Of a stretch of 61,265 nucleotides of DNA, positions 16,380 through 24,590 are shown piece after piece. A program made the position numbers and the translations under genes. Numbering within the stretch: position 1 is the stretch's first letter; the number at the start of each line of letters is the position of its first letter. Source of the DNA: an uncultured Bacteroidales bacterium (GTDB lineage Bacteria; Bacteroidota; Bacteroidia; Bacteroidales; F082); assembly GCA_947305795.1 (NCBI GenBank), contig CAMZEK010000009.1, forward strand, positions 1-61,265, read 5' to 3'. Below the pieces are notes generated by a model. It did no database searches. It saw only the letters and a list, made by a program, of their open reading frames with translations, and had not been told where the DNA came from.

Positions 16380-17573
16380 TCAATAAAGGAAATTGTCGTA
16401 AGGATACCGTATTGCGTGCATATCGCGGATTTCCTTGTAAAGCAAATCCCTGAATTCCTGATAGTTGTCGCGGTTCTTGGCGGAGATGAAGATGCAGTTG
16501 TCGTTCATCTTGGCCATCCAAGTCTTTTTCAGCTCCTCATAGGAGACGTTGCGCTTGGTGGACGGCGTCAAGTCGTCGGGGTCTTTCTCTTCCCAAGTGT
16601 AGGCGTCGGTCTTGTTGAAAACGACAATGGTCTTCTTGTCGGCGCAGCCCAACTCGGCCAAGGTCTGGTTGACCACTTCCATCTGTGCCTCAAAGTCGGG
16701 ATGAGAGATGTCCACCACATGCAAGAGGATATCCGACTCACGCACCTCGTCCAAAGTCGACTTGAACGATTCCACCAGATGATGTGGCAACTTGCGGATA
16801 AATCCCACAGTATCAGAGAGAAGGAAAGGAAGATTTTCTACCACCACTTTGCGCACCGTCGTGTCGAGTGTGGCGAAAAGTTTGTTCTCGGTATACACCT
16901 CCGACTTGCTTAGCAGGTTCATGATAGTGGATTTGCCGACGTTGGTGTAACCCACGAGAGCTACGCGAACGAGTTTACCACGGTTCTTGCGTTGCACGGT
17001 CTTCTGCATGTCGATTTCCTTTAGTTTTTCTTTCAACAGCGCGATTCTGTCCAAAATCAAGCGGCGGTCGGTCTCGATTTGGGTCTCACCAGGGCCACGC
17101 ATACCGATACCACCGCGTTGACGCTCCAAGTGGGTCCACATACGAGTCAAGCGTGGCAAAAGGTATTGATATTGAGCTAATTCCACCTGCGCCTTGGCGT
17201 GTGCTGTATGCGCATTTGAGGCAAAAATGTCGAGAATCAAGCTGGTACGGTCAAGGACGCGGCACTCCAAAGCCTGCTCCATGTTACGAGCTTGCGTCGC
17301 GCTCAGTTCGTCATCGATGACGGCCAGTTTAATGTCCTCTGACTTGATGTATTGGTGGATTTCCTCCAACTTGCCCGAGCCCAGATAAGTCACGCTGCTC
17401 GGATGGTCCATGGCCTGCACGAAACGCGCCACGGGAACGCCGCCAGCCGTTTCCAGCAAGAACGCCAATTCGTCCAAATATTCCTCCGTGCGCTCGCGAC
17501 CTTGCTGTTTGGAGGCCACTGCGATGAGAACTGCCCTTTCGGGGATTTTTTCGTAAGTTATGAAGTCTCCCAT
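16380..17573 (-). CDS. hflX: GTPase HflX
   Basis: A 397-residue ribosome-associated GTPase that splits or rescues stalled 70S ribosomes. The N-terminal HflX domain carries TYLGSGKLEEI and ERQRGGIGMRGPGETQIETD. The G domain has GYTNVGKST (G1), DTVGFIRKLPHHLVESF (G3 and switch region) and NKTD (G4). Length and order match the family. The spacer to trpS upstream consists almost completely of a heptamer inverted array (17577-17659), so either the two genes share a transcript or the array ends it. The start codon lies 3 bases after the array. Confidence 0.95.
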   Translation of the reverse strand: MGDFITYEKIPERAVLIAVASKQQGRERTEEYLDELAFLLETAGGVPVARFVQAMDHPSSVTYLGSGKLEEIHQYIKSEDIKLAVIDDELSATQARNMEQALECRVLDRTSLILDIFASNAHTAHAKAQVELAQYQYLLPRLTRMWTHLERQRGGIGMRGPGETQIETDRRLILDRIALLKEKLKEIDMQKTVQRKNRGKLVRVALVGYTNVGKSTIMNLLSKSEVYTENKLFATLDTTVRKVVVENLPFLLSDTVGFIRKLPHHLVESFKSTLDEVRESDILLHVVDISHPDFEAQMEVVNQTLAELGCADKKTIVVFNKTDAYTWEEKDPDDLTPSTKRNVSYEELKKTWMAKMNDNCIFISAKNRDNYQEFRDLLYKEIRDMHAIRYPYDNFLY

Positions 17574-17576
17574 GTC

Positions 17577-17659
17577 GAATGCGGAATTATGAATGCGGAA
17601 TTCGGAATAATTACCCTTGGTAGCTTTATTCCATATTCCGCATCCAGCATTCCGAATTA
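17577..17659. repeat. Inverted heptamer array (GAATNNN)5 / (NNNATTC)5
   Basis: Left arm 17577-17611: gaatgcg, gaattat, gaatgcg, gaattcg, gaataat. Spacer of 13 bases. Right arm 17625-17659: tttattc, catattc, cgcatcc, agcattc, cgaatta. The arms are imperfectly complementary. The array fills the trpS-hflX spacer and includes the trpS stop codon. Confidence 0.8.
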
Positions 17660-18652
17660 ATATTGTCTAAATCCTATAATCTTTCGCACTTCATTCAAGG
17701 TCTTCGCCGCGCTCTCGCGGGCCTTCTCGGCACCCATACGGGCAATGCGGTCGAGGCGGGCCTCGTCGGAGGAGAACTCTTTAATTCGCTCGCGGATAGG
17801 CGCAACAGCCTTCTCCAAATCATCAGCTAATTGCTTTTTCATGTCGCCGTAGCGGATGGAGCAGTCGTTCCACTTCTCATCGAAATATTTCACCGTCTCT
17901 GGCTCGCTGACGATGTTCATCATCGTAAACAGGTTCTGAATCACCTCTGGCTTGGGGCTGTTCGGCTCGGTCGGACCGCTGTCGGTGACGGCGCGCATCA
18001 CCTTCTTGCGCATAGTCTTCTCGTCCTCAAAGAGGTAGATGCAGTTGCCATCGCTTTTGCCCATCTTGCCGCTGCCGTCCAATCCAGGCACTTTGATGGC
18101 ATCGCCGCCGAAGTAATAGTTCTGCGGCTCGGGGAAGAACTCCACCTTATAGATATTGTTGAAGCGGCGGGCGCACTTGCGAGCCATCTCCATGTTCTGC
18201 TCCTGGTCCTTGCCCACGGGCACCCATTTGGCGCGGTGTTGCAGGATGTCGGCGGCCATCAACGTCGGATAGGTGAACAAGCCAGCGTTCACATTGTCAG
18301 GTTGTTGACGTGCCTTCTCCTTGAAGGTGGTCACACGCCCCAACTCGCCGATGTAAGCGTTCATGTTGAAATAAAGGTACAGCTCGATAGTCTCCGGCAC
18401 ATCACTTTGGATGTAGATGGTGGCCTTTTCGGGGTCGATGCCGCAGGCGAGGTATTCGGCCAGAATGGTGCGGGCCGAACGCTGTATGTTTTCAGGCGTG
18501 GGGTGCGTGGTCAGCGAGTGCCAGTCGGCGATGAAGAAATAGCAGTTGTAGTCTTCCTGCATCTTCACGAAGCTGCGCACGGCGCCATAGTAGTTGCCGA
18601 GATGGAGGTTTCCGGTGGGGCGGATGCCGCTCAATACGATGTCTTTTGCCAT
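17657..18652 (-). CDS. trpS: Tryptophanyl-tRNA synthetase
   Basis: A 331-residue class I aminoacyl-tRNA synthetase that charges tRNA-Trp. The HIGH-type motif is PTGNLHLGN near the N-terminus and the KMSKS-type motif is GKMGKSDGN. Other landmarks are FIADWHSLT and PTLMAADIL. The start chosen is the internal ATG at 18652 (MAKDIVLSGIRPTGN), which fits the family; the longer frame runs back into the upstream terminator. A TACTTTTG element lies 18 bases upstream of this start. The stop codon is embedded in the last heptamer of the downstream array. Confidence 0.95.
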   Translation of the reverse strand: MAKDIVLSGIRPTGNLHLGNYYGAVRSFVKMQEDYNCYFFIADWHSLTTHPTPENIQRSARTILAEYLACGIDPEKATIYIQSDVPETIELYLYFNMNAYIGELGRVTTFKEKARQQPDNVNAGLFTYPTLMAADILQHRAKWVPVGKDQEQNMEMARKCARRFNNIYKVEFFPEPQNYYFGGDAIKVPGLDGSGKMGKSDGNCIYLFEDEKTMRKKVMRAVTDSGPTEPNSPKPEVIQNLFTMMNIVSEPETVKYFDEKWNDCSIRYGDMKKQLADDLEKAVAPIRERIKEFSSDEARLDRIARMGAEKARESAAKTLNEVRKIIGFRQY

Positions 18653-18670
18653 GTTGTAACAATTTGCCTG

Positions 18671-18678
18671 CAAAAGTA
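18671..18678 (-). promoter_or_regulatory. Putative -7 element for trpS
   Basis: TACTTTTG on the minus strand, 18 bases upstream of the chosen trpS start; it supports that start. Confidence 0.65.
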
Positions 18679-18697
18679 ATAAAAAAACTGACGCACG

Positions 18698-18732
18698 ACA
18701 AAAAAGCCTGTCCCTTTGCGAGACAGGCTTTC
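18698..18732 (-). terminator. Intrinsic terminator after the RNase G gene
   Basis: Stem AAGCCTGTC (18704-18712) with GACAGGCTT (18722-18730), followed on the minus strand by a U-rich run. Confidence 0.85.
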
Positions 18733-18758
18733 TTGGTTTTTTGACCACAACTTCTTGC

Positions 18759-20357
18759 TTACAGTTTGATGTCGTCGCCTTTGGCGTTAAGGAAGTTGTA
18801 CTGCAGCATGTGGAAATCGGGCATGGATTGCACTTTGAATCTCTTGCCGTATTTCTTCATCCATTTGCGTCGAATCGAAAACAGGCCATCTATGCAGAGA
18901 TAGGAATAGATAAACGGATGCACCTGCAGTGTGACGCGGTTCTCGTTTTGGTCGACGAGCAGGTATTTGAGGTTGTTTTCGATTTCGTCGATGAACAGGA
19001 TGGCGGGCCTGATTTTGCCTTCTCCAGCGCAAACAGGGCATTTTTCCTGGACGAGCACCTCGGTTTCGGGGCGCACGCGATGACGGGTGATTTGGATGAG
19101 GCCGAACTTGGTGGCAGGTAGGATGGTGTGCTTGGCTCGGTCGGGAGCCATGGCTTCCACAAGTGCGTCGAAGAGTTTCTTACGGTTTTTCGCTTCGTGT
19201 AAGTCGATGAAATCGACAATGATGATGCCGCCCATGTCGCGTAAGCGCAATTGTCGCGCAATTTCCTTGGCGGCATCGAGGTTGACTTGGAGGGCGTTCT
19301 CTTCCGGCGTGTTGTCTTTGTTCAATCGGTGGCCGCTGTTGACGTCTATGACGTGCATGGCTTCCGTGTGTTCGATGATTAGGTAAACGCCGTTTTTGAG
19401 CGAGACCACGCGCCCGAAAAATCCTTTGATTTGCTTCGCAACATTATATTGCTCAAAGATTGGGAGTTTGCCTTTGTAAAGCTGTAGGATTTCAAGTTTT
19501 TGGGGCGCAATAGTTTGGAGGTAGTTGTGAATTTCTTCATAAAGTGTTTCGTCGTCAACGACGATGTTGTTGAACGACTCGTTCAGCAAATCGCGCAGCA
19601 TGACAGAGGTTTGGTCCATTTCGCTGACCATCTTGCCAAAATTGGTCATTTTTGTCATCTCGACCGTGCAATGTTCCCATTTGTCGATGAGTGACCTGAG
19701 GTCGGTGTCAAGTTCGGCCACTTTTTTGCCTTCGGCCACGGTGCGGATGATGACGCCGTAATTGTTCGGACGGATACTCTGGATGAGACGTTTGAGACGG
19801 CTACGCTCCTCGCTGCTTTTGATTTTCGATGATACCGAGACGCGGTTGGAAAAGGGGACAAGGACGAGATAACGTCCGGCAAAGGACACTTCTGCCGTAA
19901 TTCTCGGCCCTTTGGTGGAAATGGGCTCCTTGGCGATTTGAACAGGAATCAAATCACCTACGGTGAGGAAGTCGGCGATTTTTCCCTTCTTTTCTGCGTC
20001 GGGTTCCATCTGGAACTTGGCCATGGAGACATCCTGGCCCGAAGTGACCATTTTTTTGTACTTGAGCAAGGAATTGATTTGCGAGCCAAGGTCAAGATAG
20101 TGCAGGAAAGCCTCCTTATGATAGCCCACATCAACGAAAGCCGCATTGAGACCCGGCAGTATCTTTTTGACCTTGCCCAAATAAACGTCTCCTACCGCAA
20201 ACTGGTTGTTGGTCTTCTCTTTGTGAAGTTCGACAAGTATGTTGTCCTCCAACAGTGCAATGTCAACCTCCGAAGCGTGCGAACTGATAATCAGGTCGCG
20301 CATCACCGTCTTTTCCACCGTCGCAACGGTTTCAACAGTTTGTTGTTCTTCAGACAT
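18759..20357 (-). CDS. rng: Ribonuclease E/G family endoribonuclease
   Basis: A 532-residue RNase of the E/G family, involved in rRNA maturation and mRNA turnover. An S1-type domain follows the N-terminus (VGDVYLGKVKKILPGLNAAFVDVGY). The catalytic domain has MHVIDVNSGH and GGIIIVDFIDL with the metal-binding acidic residues, and the Zn-link is CPVCAGEGK. The length fits RNase G rather than full RNase E, which carries a long scaffold tail. It follows HU and the COX24-like gene on the same strand and ends at a good terminator. Confidence 0.93.
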   Translation of the reverse strand: MSEEQQTVETVATVEKTVMRDLIISSHASEVDIALLEDNILVELHKEKTNNQFAVGDVYLGKVKKILPGLNAAFVDVGYHKEAFLHYLDLGSQINSLLKYKKMVTSGQDVSMAKFQMEPDAEKKGKIADFLTVGDLIPVQIAKEPISTKGPRITAEVSFAGRYLVLVPFSNRVSVSSKIKSSEERSRLKRLIQSIRPNNYGVIIRTVAEGKKVAELDTDLRSLIDKWEHCTVEMTKMTNFGKMVSEMDQTSVMLRDLLNESFNNIVVDDETLYEEIHNYLQTIAPQKLEILQLYKGKLPIFEQYNVAKQIKGFFGRVVSLKNGVYLIIEHTEAMHVIDVNSGHRLNKDNTPEENALQVNLDAAKEIARQLRLRDMGGIIIVDFIDLHEAKNRKKLFDALVEAMAPDRAKHTILPATKFGLIQITRHRVRPETEVLVQEKCPVCAGEGKIRPAILFIDEIENNLKYLLVDQNENRVTLQVHPFIYSYLCIDGLFSIRRKWMKKYGKRFKVQSMPDFHMLQYNFLNAKGDDIKL

Positions 20358-20394
20358 AGTGTTTTGCTTTTGGGGTTAACGAATTGATTGATAA

Positions 20395-20436
20395 AACAAT
20401 AACACAACATTGTGTTGCCAATGCTGTGTTATTGTT
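20395..20436 (-). terminator. Long hairpin between the COX24-like gene and rng
   Basis: Twelve-base outer arms (20395-20406 with 20425-20436) and an inner CATTG/CAATG stem. It lacks a strong U-tract on the minus strand, so it may attenuate rather than end transcription. Confidence 0.6.
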
Positions 20437-20456
20437 CCTTTTGACCTCAAAGAAGA

Positions 20457-20546
20457 TTATTTCTTCTTGTGTCTGTCCTTTCTCAAGCGTTTTTTGCGCT
20501 TGTGCGTTGACATCTTGTGTCTTTTGTGCTTCTTACCGTTTGGCAT
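20457..20546 (-). CDS. 29-residue COX24/bS22-type ribosomal protein
   Basis: A very small, extremely basic protein: MPNGKKHKRHKM followed by STHKRKKRLRKDRHKKK. The RHKM-x-THKRKKRLRK pattern matches the C-terminal domain of AURKAIP1/COX24 (mitochondrial mS38) and the actinobacterial small-subunit protein bS22. Such peptides are conserved in Bacteroidota and are commonly placed beside HU, as here (24 bases after the HU stop). By family it should be a small-subunit ribosome component. It is too short for standard gene callers. Confidence 0.85.
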   Translation of the reverse strand: MPNGKKHKRHKMSTHKRKKRLRKDRHKKK

Positions 20547-20570
20547 AGTATTGCGATTTTGTGTTGATTC

Positions 20571-20843
20571 TTACTTGACAGCGTTCATGAAGGTCTTGGC
20601 AGGCTTGAAGGCCGGAATCTTGTGGGCCGGGATGGTGATGGCCACATTCTTACCAATATTACGGCCAGTCTTTTCAGCTCTCATCTTGATGATGAAGCTA
20701 CCAAAGCCTCTCAGATATACGTTGTCACCCTTAGCCAGAGAGTTCTTAACGACTTCCATGAAGTTCTCAACAACATTTTGAACAGCACCTTTTTCAATGC
20801 CTGTCTTGTTGGCGATTTCAGCCACGATTTCTGCTTTTGTCAT
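20571..20843 (-). CDS. hup: HU-family DNA-binding protein
   Basis: A 90-residue nucleoid protein that bends DNA as a dimer. The DNA-binding arm includes YLRGFGSF and the RAEKTGRNIGKN region, where the usual GRNP is GRNI. The basic C-terminus (PAHKIPAFKPAKTF) is typical. The likely operon order is HU, COX24-like protein, RNase G. A TACCTTTG element lies 49 bases upstream. It is transcribed divergently from mutY. Confidence 0.95.
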   Translation of the reverse strand: MTKAEIVAEIANKTGIEKGAVQNVVENFMEVVKNSLAKGDNVYLRGFGSFIIKMRAEKTGRNIGKNVAITIPAHKIPAFKPAKTFMNAVK

Positions 20844-20892
20844 TTTTTTACTTATTTGATGGTTAGAATTACTGTTTGTTGTAAATTTGCGG

Positions 20893-20900
20893 CAAAGGTA
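20893..20900 (-). promoter_or_regulatory. Putative -7 element for the HU operon
   Basis: TACCTTTG on the minus strand, 49 bases upstream of the HU start. Confidence 0.6.
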
Positions 20901-20985
20901 CGAACAATTTTCATACGAAGACGATTTTTGTTCAATTTTTTTCTTCTAATGAGTTATAAATAAAGAATTTCGGCAACAACAGACG

Positions 20986-22035
20986 ATGAAAATCATACAA
21001 GACACCTTGATTAATTGGTATGCAGAAAACCACCGCGACCTACCTTGGCGACACCATCCCACGCCCTATCAGGTATGGATTTCGGAGGTCATTCTGCAGC
21101 AAACTCGCGTCAACCAGGGCTACGATTACTACCTTCGTTTTACCGAGCGCTGGCCCACCGTCGCTGACCTCGCCAACGCCACTGAGGAAGAAGTGCTGAA
21201 GATGTGGCAGGGATTGGGCTATTATTCCCGCGCTCGAAACCTACACCAATGCGCCCAGCAAGTGGTCGAAGAATATGGCGGTGAGTTTCCTGCTGATTTC
21301 GACAAGCTGCTAAAACTTAAGGGGATAGGAAACTATACGGCGGCAGCCATCTCTTCCTTCGTGTTCAACTTACCTTACGCTGTGGTCGACGGAAATGTGT
21401 ATCGCGTGCTTTCCCGTCTCTTCGACATCGAAACTCCTATTAATATTAATGAAGGCCAAACTCTTTTCGCCCACCTTGCTGATGAATTGCTCAACCGCGA
21501 GCAGCCCGGACTCCACAACCAAGCCATGATGGAGTTTGGCGCGCTGCAATGCACGCCCAAAAATCCCAATTGCTTGCTTTGTCCGTTGCAATCGCATTGT
21601 TTGGCTTTTACGCACCAAACGGTGATGCAAAGACCCATCAAGCTGCAAAAGACCAAGGTCAGTACAAGGTATCTCAACTACTTGGTTATCAGGATAAACG
21701 AACAAATCTACCTCCATAAGCGCAGTGACAACGACATCTGGCGCAACCTCTACGATTTCCCCTGCATTGAAAGTCAGGAACCCATGTGTGTGGAGCAAGT
21801 CATCCAATCCGAGGGATTTCGACAATTCATTGGAGACAAACCATTTACGATAATAAGAATTTCCCCGACCTTTACCCACAAGCTCACTCATCGCACCCTC
21901 ATCGCGCAGTTCATCGAAATAAAACTTGAAGAAGAATTGTTGCGGATTGAAACAAAAGGTGTATTTTTGACCCATGAAAGTGACTTGGGAAACTACCCCA
22001 TTCCACGCTTAATAGACTTATACCTAAACACTTAA
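20986..22035 (+). CDS. mutY: A/G-specific adenine glycosylase MutY
   Basis: A 349-residue base-excision enzyme that removes adenine mispaired with 8-oxoguanine. The helix-hairpin-helix is LKGIGNYTAAAISSF, followed by the catalytic Asp in VVDGNVYRVLSRLF. The iron-sulfur cluster motif is CTPKNPNCLLCPLQSHC (C-X6-C-X2-C-X5-C). The C-terminal part is the NUDIX-like mismatch-recognition domain (YLHKRSDNDIWRNLYDFPCIE). It is first in the mutY-ssb-gldE-gldD series, an order conserved in Bacteroidota, and diverges from HU. Confidence 0.96.
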   Translation: MKIIQDTLINWYAENHRDLPWRHHPTPYQVWISEVILQQTRVNQGYDYYLRFTERWPTVADLANATEEEVLKMWQGLGYYSRARNLHQCAQQVVEEYGGEFPADFDKLLKLKGIGNYTAAAISSFVFNLPYAVVDGNVYRVLSRLFDIETPININEGQTLFAHLADELLNREQPGLHNQAMMEFGALQCTPKNPNCLLCPLQSHCLAFTHQTVMQRPIKLQKTKVSTRYLNYLVIRINEQIYLHKRSDNDIWRNLYDFPCIESQEPMCVEQVIQSEGFRQFIGDKPFTIIRISPTFTHKLTHRTLIAQFIEIKLEEELLRIETKGVFLTHESDLGNYPIPRLIDLYLNT

Positions 22036-22047
22036 AAAGAAAACATC

Positions 22048-22497
22048 ATGGCAAGTTTGAACAAAGTCATCCTCATTGGCCGTCTTGGTAAGGATCCTGA
22101 AATCACCACTTTCGAGAACGGCAACAAGAAAATCAGCGCCACCTTGGCCACCTCGGAACGTTACCGCGACCGCGACCAAAACTGGGTAGAACAGACCGAC
22201 TGGCATAATATCGTCGTTTGGGGCAATCTCGCCAACGACATCGCCGATGGCCGTCGTAATTATTCGAAAGGCGACCTCATGTATGTCGAGGGCAAGTTGC
22301 GCACTCGCCAATATACTGACCAACAGGGTATTGTGCGCTATGTCACGGAGGTTTATGCCGACAAGATGATGCAGATGGCGCCTGCACGTCCGGCTCAGCA
22401 GTCGTCATTCGGTCAGCCTTACGCTCCTGCCGTCGAACCCACACCAGGATACGTGCCACAAGGCAATGCCAACGAGTCGAATGACCTGCCATTTTAA
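22048..22497 (+). CDS. ssb: Single-stranded DNA-binding protein
   Basis: A 149-residue SSB with an N-terminal OB fold (NKVILIGRLGKDPEI, QTDWHNIVVWGNLA, GKLRTRQYTDQQG), a flexible Gln/Pro-rich linker and the C-terminal tip NDLPF that recruits repair partners. The tip has only one clear acidic residue and is weaker than the DDDIPF of E. coli. It starts 12 bases after the mutY stop and is probably co-transcribed. A separate promoter candidate lies between ssb and gldE. Confidence 0.96.
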   Translation: MASLNKVILIGRLGKDPEITTFENGNKKISATLATSERYRDRDQNWVEQTDWHNIVVWGNLANDIADGRRNYSKGDLMYVEGKLRTRQYTDQQGIVRYVTEVYADKMMQMAPARPAQQSSFGQPYAPAVEPTPGYVPQGNANESNDLPF

Positions 22498-22528
22498 CAA
22501 AATTGGTCTCCATGTCGGGAAAAAAAAC

Positions 22529-22536
22529 TATTTTTG
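22529..22536 (+). promoter_or_regulatory. Putative -7 element for gldE-gldD
   Basis: TATTTTTG, 26 bases upstream of the TTG start of gldE. Confidence 0.6.
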
Positions 22537-22562
22537 CGGCCTGAACTTAAAACGATACGATT

Positions 22563-23903
22563 TTGGAAACACCTGACCCTGACCCTCTCATAGGACTTCT
22601 CGCTGTTGTTTCAAACAACTTTTTCACTGGATTTACCGTCAACGCCATCATTGGATTGGTCGTATTATGCCTGCTCCTCATCGCCTCAGCTTTGATTTCG
22701 AGCAGCGAGACGGCATTTTTCTCCTTACAGCCCGCCGACATCAACCATCTTGAATCACGTGGCGATGCCAAAAGCAAACTTGTATTAGACCTCCGCGAGA
22801 AACCCAAGACCCTTTTGGCTACCATCTTGATTGGCAACAACTTCGTTAATGTCACCATAGCATTGCTGGCTACGTACATCATGGCGCAACTGTTCGACAT
22901 GGTGAACTATCCAATAGCTGCCTTTCTTCTTGAAGTGGTAATTGTCACCTCATTAATATTAATTGTGGGTGAAATTACGCCAAAGATTTATGCCAGCAAA
23001 CGGCCCGTCAAAGTGGCGCGTTTTATGGGAAGGACTTTGCGTTTCCTCAACGGCCTTTTCAAGCCTTTAAGCCGATTGCTTGTCAACTCTACTTCGTTTA
23101 TGGACAAGCACTTGGAGAAGAAAAAAGGCGAAATTTCAATGGAAGATCTTTCCACTGCCGTGGAAATCGCCACCGAAGAATCAACCCCACTTGAAGAGAA
23201 ACAGATGTTAATGGGTATCGCCTCGTTCAGTGAGAAGGAAGTTAGTGGTGTGATGATTCCGCGCGTCGACATTATCGGTGTGGAGAAAGGCATGGAGTTC
23301 TCGGAGATGCTTGCCATCGTCATAAAAAGCGGATTTTCAAGGATTCCTGTCTACGATGAGACTATGGATAAGGTAACAGGCATCCTCTACGTGAAAGACC
23401 TACTTCCTTACTTGGACGCCCAGTCTTACGAGTGGCAGAAGCTCATCCGCCCCGCTTTCTTCGTGCCTGAGAACCGCAAAATCAATGACTTGTTCCAAGA
23501 TTTTCGCGAGAAGAAGATACACATAGCCATTGTGGTGGACGAATACGGCGGCACATCGGGACTAATCACAATGGAAGATGTCATCGAGGAAATTGTGGGT
23601 GAGATTAATGACGAATTCGACGAGGCCAATGTGGAGGAGCACTACAAAAAGCTTGACGATGGTAGCTATCTCTTTAAGGCTCAAACCAGTATCGTTGACT
23701 TCTGCAAAGTATTTGGCGTGGACGAAAACTACTTTGAACCCATGCAAGGCGAGGCTGACACCTTGGCGGGACTCATCCTGGAAATTGAGGGACGCATCCC
23801 TGAAATCGGGTTCAAGTTCAGCTTCGAGAAGTTCCACATGGAAATCACCGACGCTGACCCGAAACGCATCAAGGAAGTGAAAGTTATATTTGATGAAGAA
23901 TAA
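22563..23903 (+). CDS. gldE: Gliding motility-associated protein GldE (CNNM/CBS)
   Basis: A 446-residue membrane protein of the CNNM/CorC group: an N-terminal DUF21 membrane domain (VVLCLLLIASALISSSETAFFSLQ), two cytoplasmic CBS domains (MIPRVDIIGVEKGMEF, AIVVDEYGGTSGLITMEDV) and the C-terminal CorC domain (LAGLILEIEGRIPEIGFKF). Its place between ssb and gldD identifies it as GldE, which in Flavobacterium is needed together with GldD for gliding. The start codon is TTG; no ATG lies close by. It overlaps gldD. Gut Bacteroidales do not glide, so the role is probably in type IX secretion or in the envelope. Confidence 0.92.
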   Translation: METPDPDPLIGLLAVVSNNFFTGFTVNAIIGLVVLCLLLIASALISSSETAFFSLQPADINHLESRGDAKSKLVLDLREKPKTLLATILIGNNFVNVTIALLATYIMAQLFDMVNYPIAAFLLEVVIVTSLILIVGEITPKIYASKRPVKVARFMGRTLRFLNGLFKPLSRLLVNSTSFMDKHLEKKKGEISMEDLSTAVEIATEESTPLEEKQMLMGIASFSEKEVSGVMIPRVDIIGVEKGMEFSEMLAIVIKSGFSRIPVYDETMDKVTGILYVKDLLPYLDAQSYEWQKLIRPAFFVPENRKINDLFQDFREKKIHIAIVVDEYGGTSGLITMEDVIEEIVGEINDEFDEANVEEHYKKLDDGSYLFKAQTSIVDFCKVFGVDENYFEPMQGEADTLAGLILEIEGRIPEIGFKFSFEKFHMEITDADPKRIKEVKVIFDEE

Positions 23904-24480
23904 AGTATCCATAGTGCTTGCGGCTTTTGTCATTCTGGTCGTCGCCTTCTCGTGCGACCGCCAGTCGAACTATCTGCCCAAACCGCGCGGCTATTTCCGC
24001 ATCGACCTGCCTGATAAAGCCTATTCCAAAGTCGACACCTTGGAAAAATACAGCTTCGAATGCCCGCAATATGCGCTTGTTACGCCCGACCCTTATTCTC
24101 CCGACGAAAAGAACTGGGTCAACATTGAGATGCCGCAGTTCAAAGGTTCTATCCACTTGACGCACAAGCCTATAGACGGAAACTTGGGCGAGTATTTGGA
24201 AGATGTCCACACGATGGTCATCAAGCACTTGCAAAAAGCCAACGGCGTGCGCGACAGCCTGATTGCCAATGAAGAACATGACGTTTATGGCCTGCTCATT
24301 GAGATGGACGGCAAAGGAGTGGCCACGCCCTTGCAGTTCTACCTCACCGACAGCACGAGGAACTTTGTGCGTGGTGCCTTGTACTTCAATTTCAAGCCCG
24401 ACAACGATTCGATGCAGCCCGTCATCACCTTCATTCGCAAAGACATTGACCACTTGATTGAGACGTTTGAGTGGAAATAA
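23893..24480 (+). CDS. gldD: Gliding motility lipoprotein GldD
   Basis: A 195-residue lipoprotein (signal ending in VVAFSC). The mature part has the GldD pattern YLPKPRGYFRIDLPDKAY, WVNIEMPQFKGSIHLTHK and ALYFNFKPDNDSMQPVI. GldD is required for gliding in Flavobacterium johnsoniae; its biochemical role is unknown, but it is present in most Bacteroidota with type IX secretion. The ATG at 23893 overlaps the end of gldE, indicating translational coupling. A TTG one codon earlier is an alternative start. Confidence 0.94.
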   Translation: MKNKVSIVLAAFVILVVAFSCDRQSNYLPKPRGYFRIDLPDKAYSKVDTLEKYSFECPQYALVTPDPYSPDEKNWVNIEMPQFKGSIHLTHKPIDGNLGEYLEDVHTMVIKHLQKANGVRDSLIANEEHDVYGLLIEMDGKGVATPLQFYLTDSTRNFVRGALYFNFKPDNDSMQPVITFIRKDIDHLIETFEWK

Positions 24481-24590
24481 TTTGCAGGTTTTTCCCTATC
24501 TTTCAACAAAAAATCTTATTTTCGCGGCGCGAAAAACTTTTTGCACCGATGTAAACGCAGTATTCACTTTAAAGAAAGGGGGAAAGGCCT

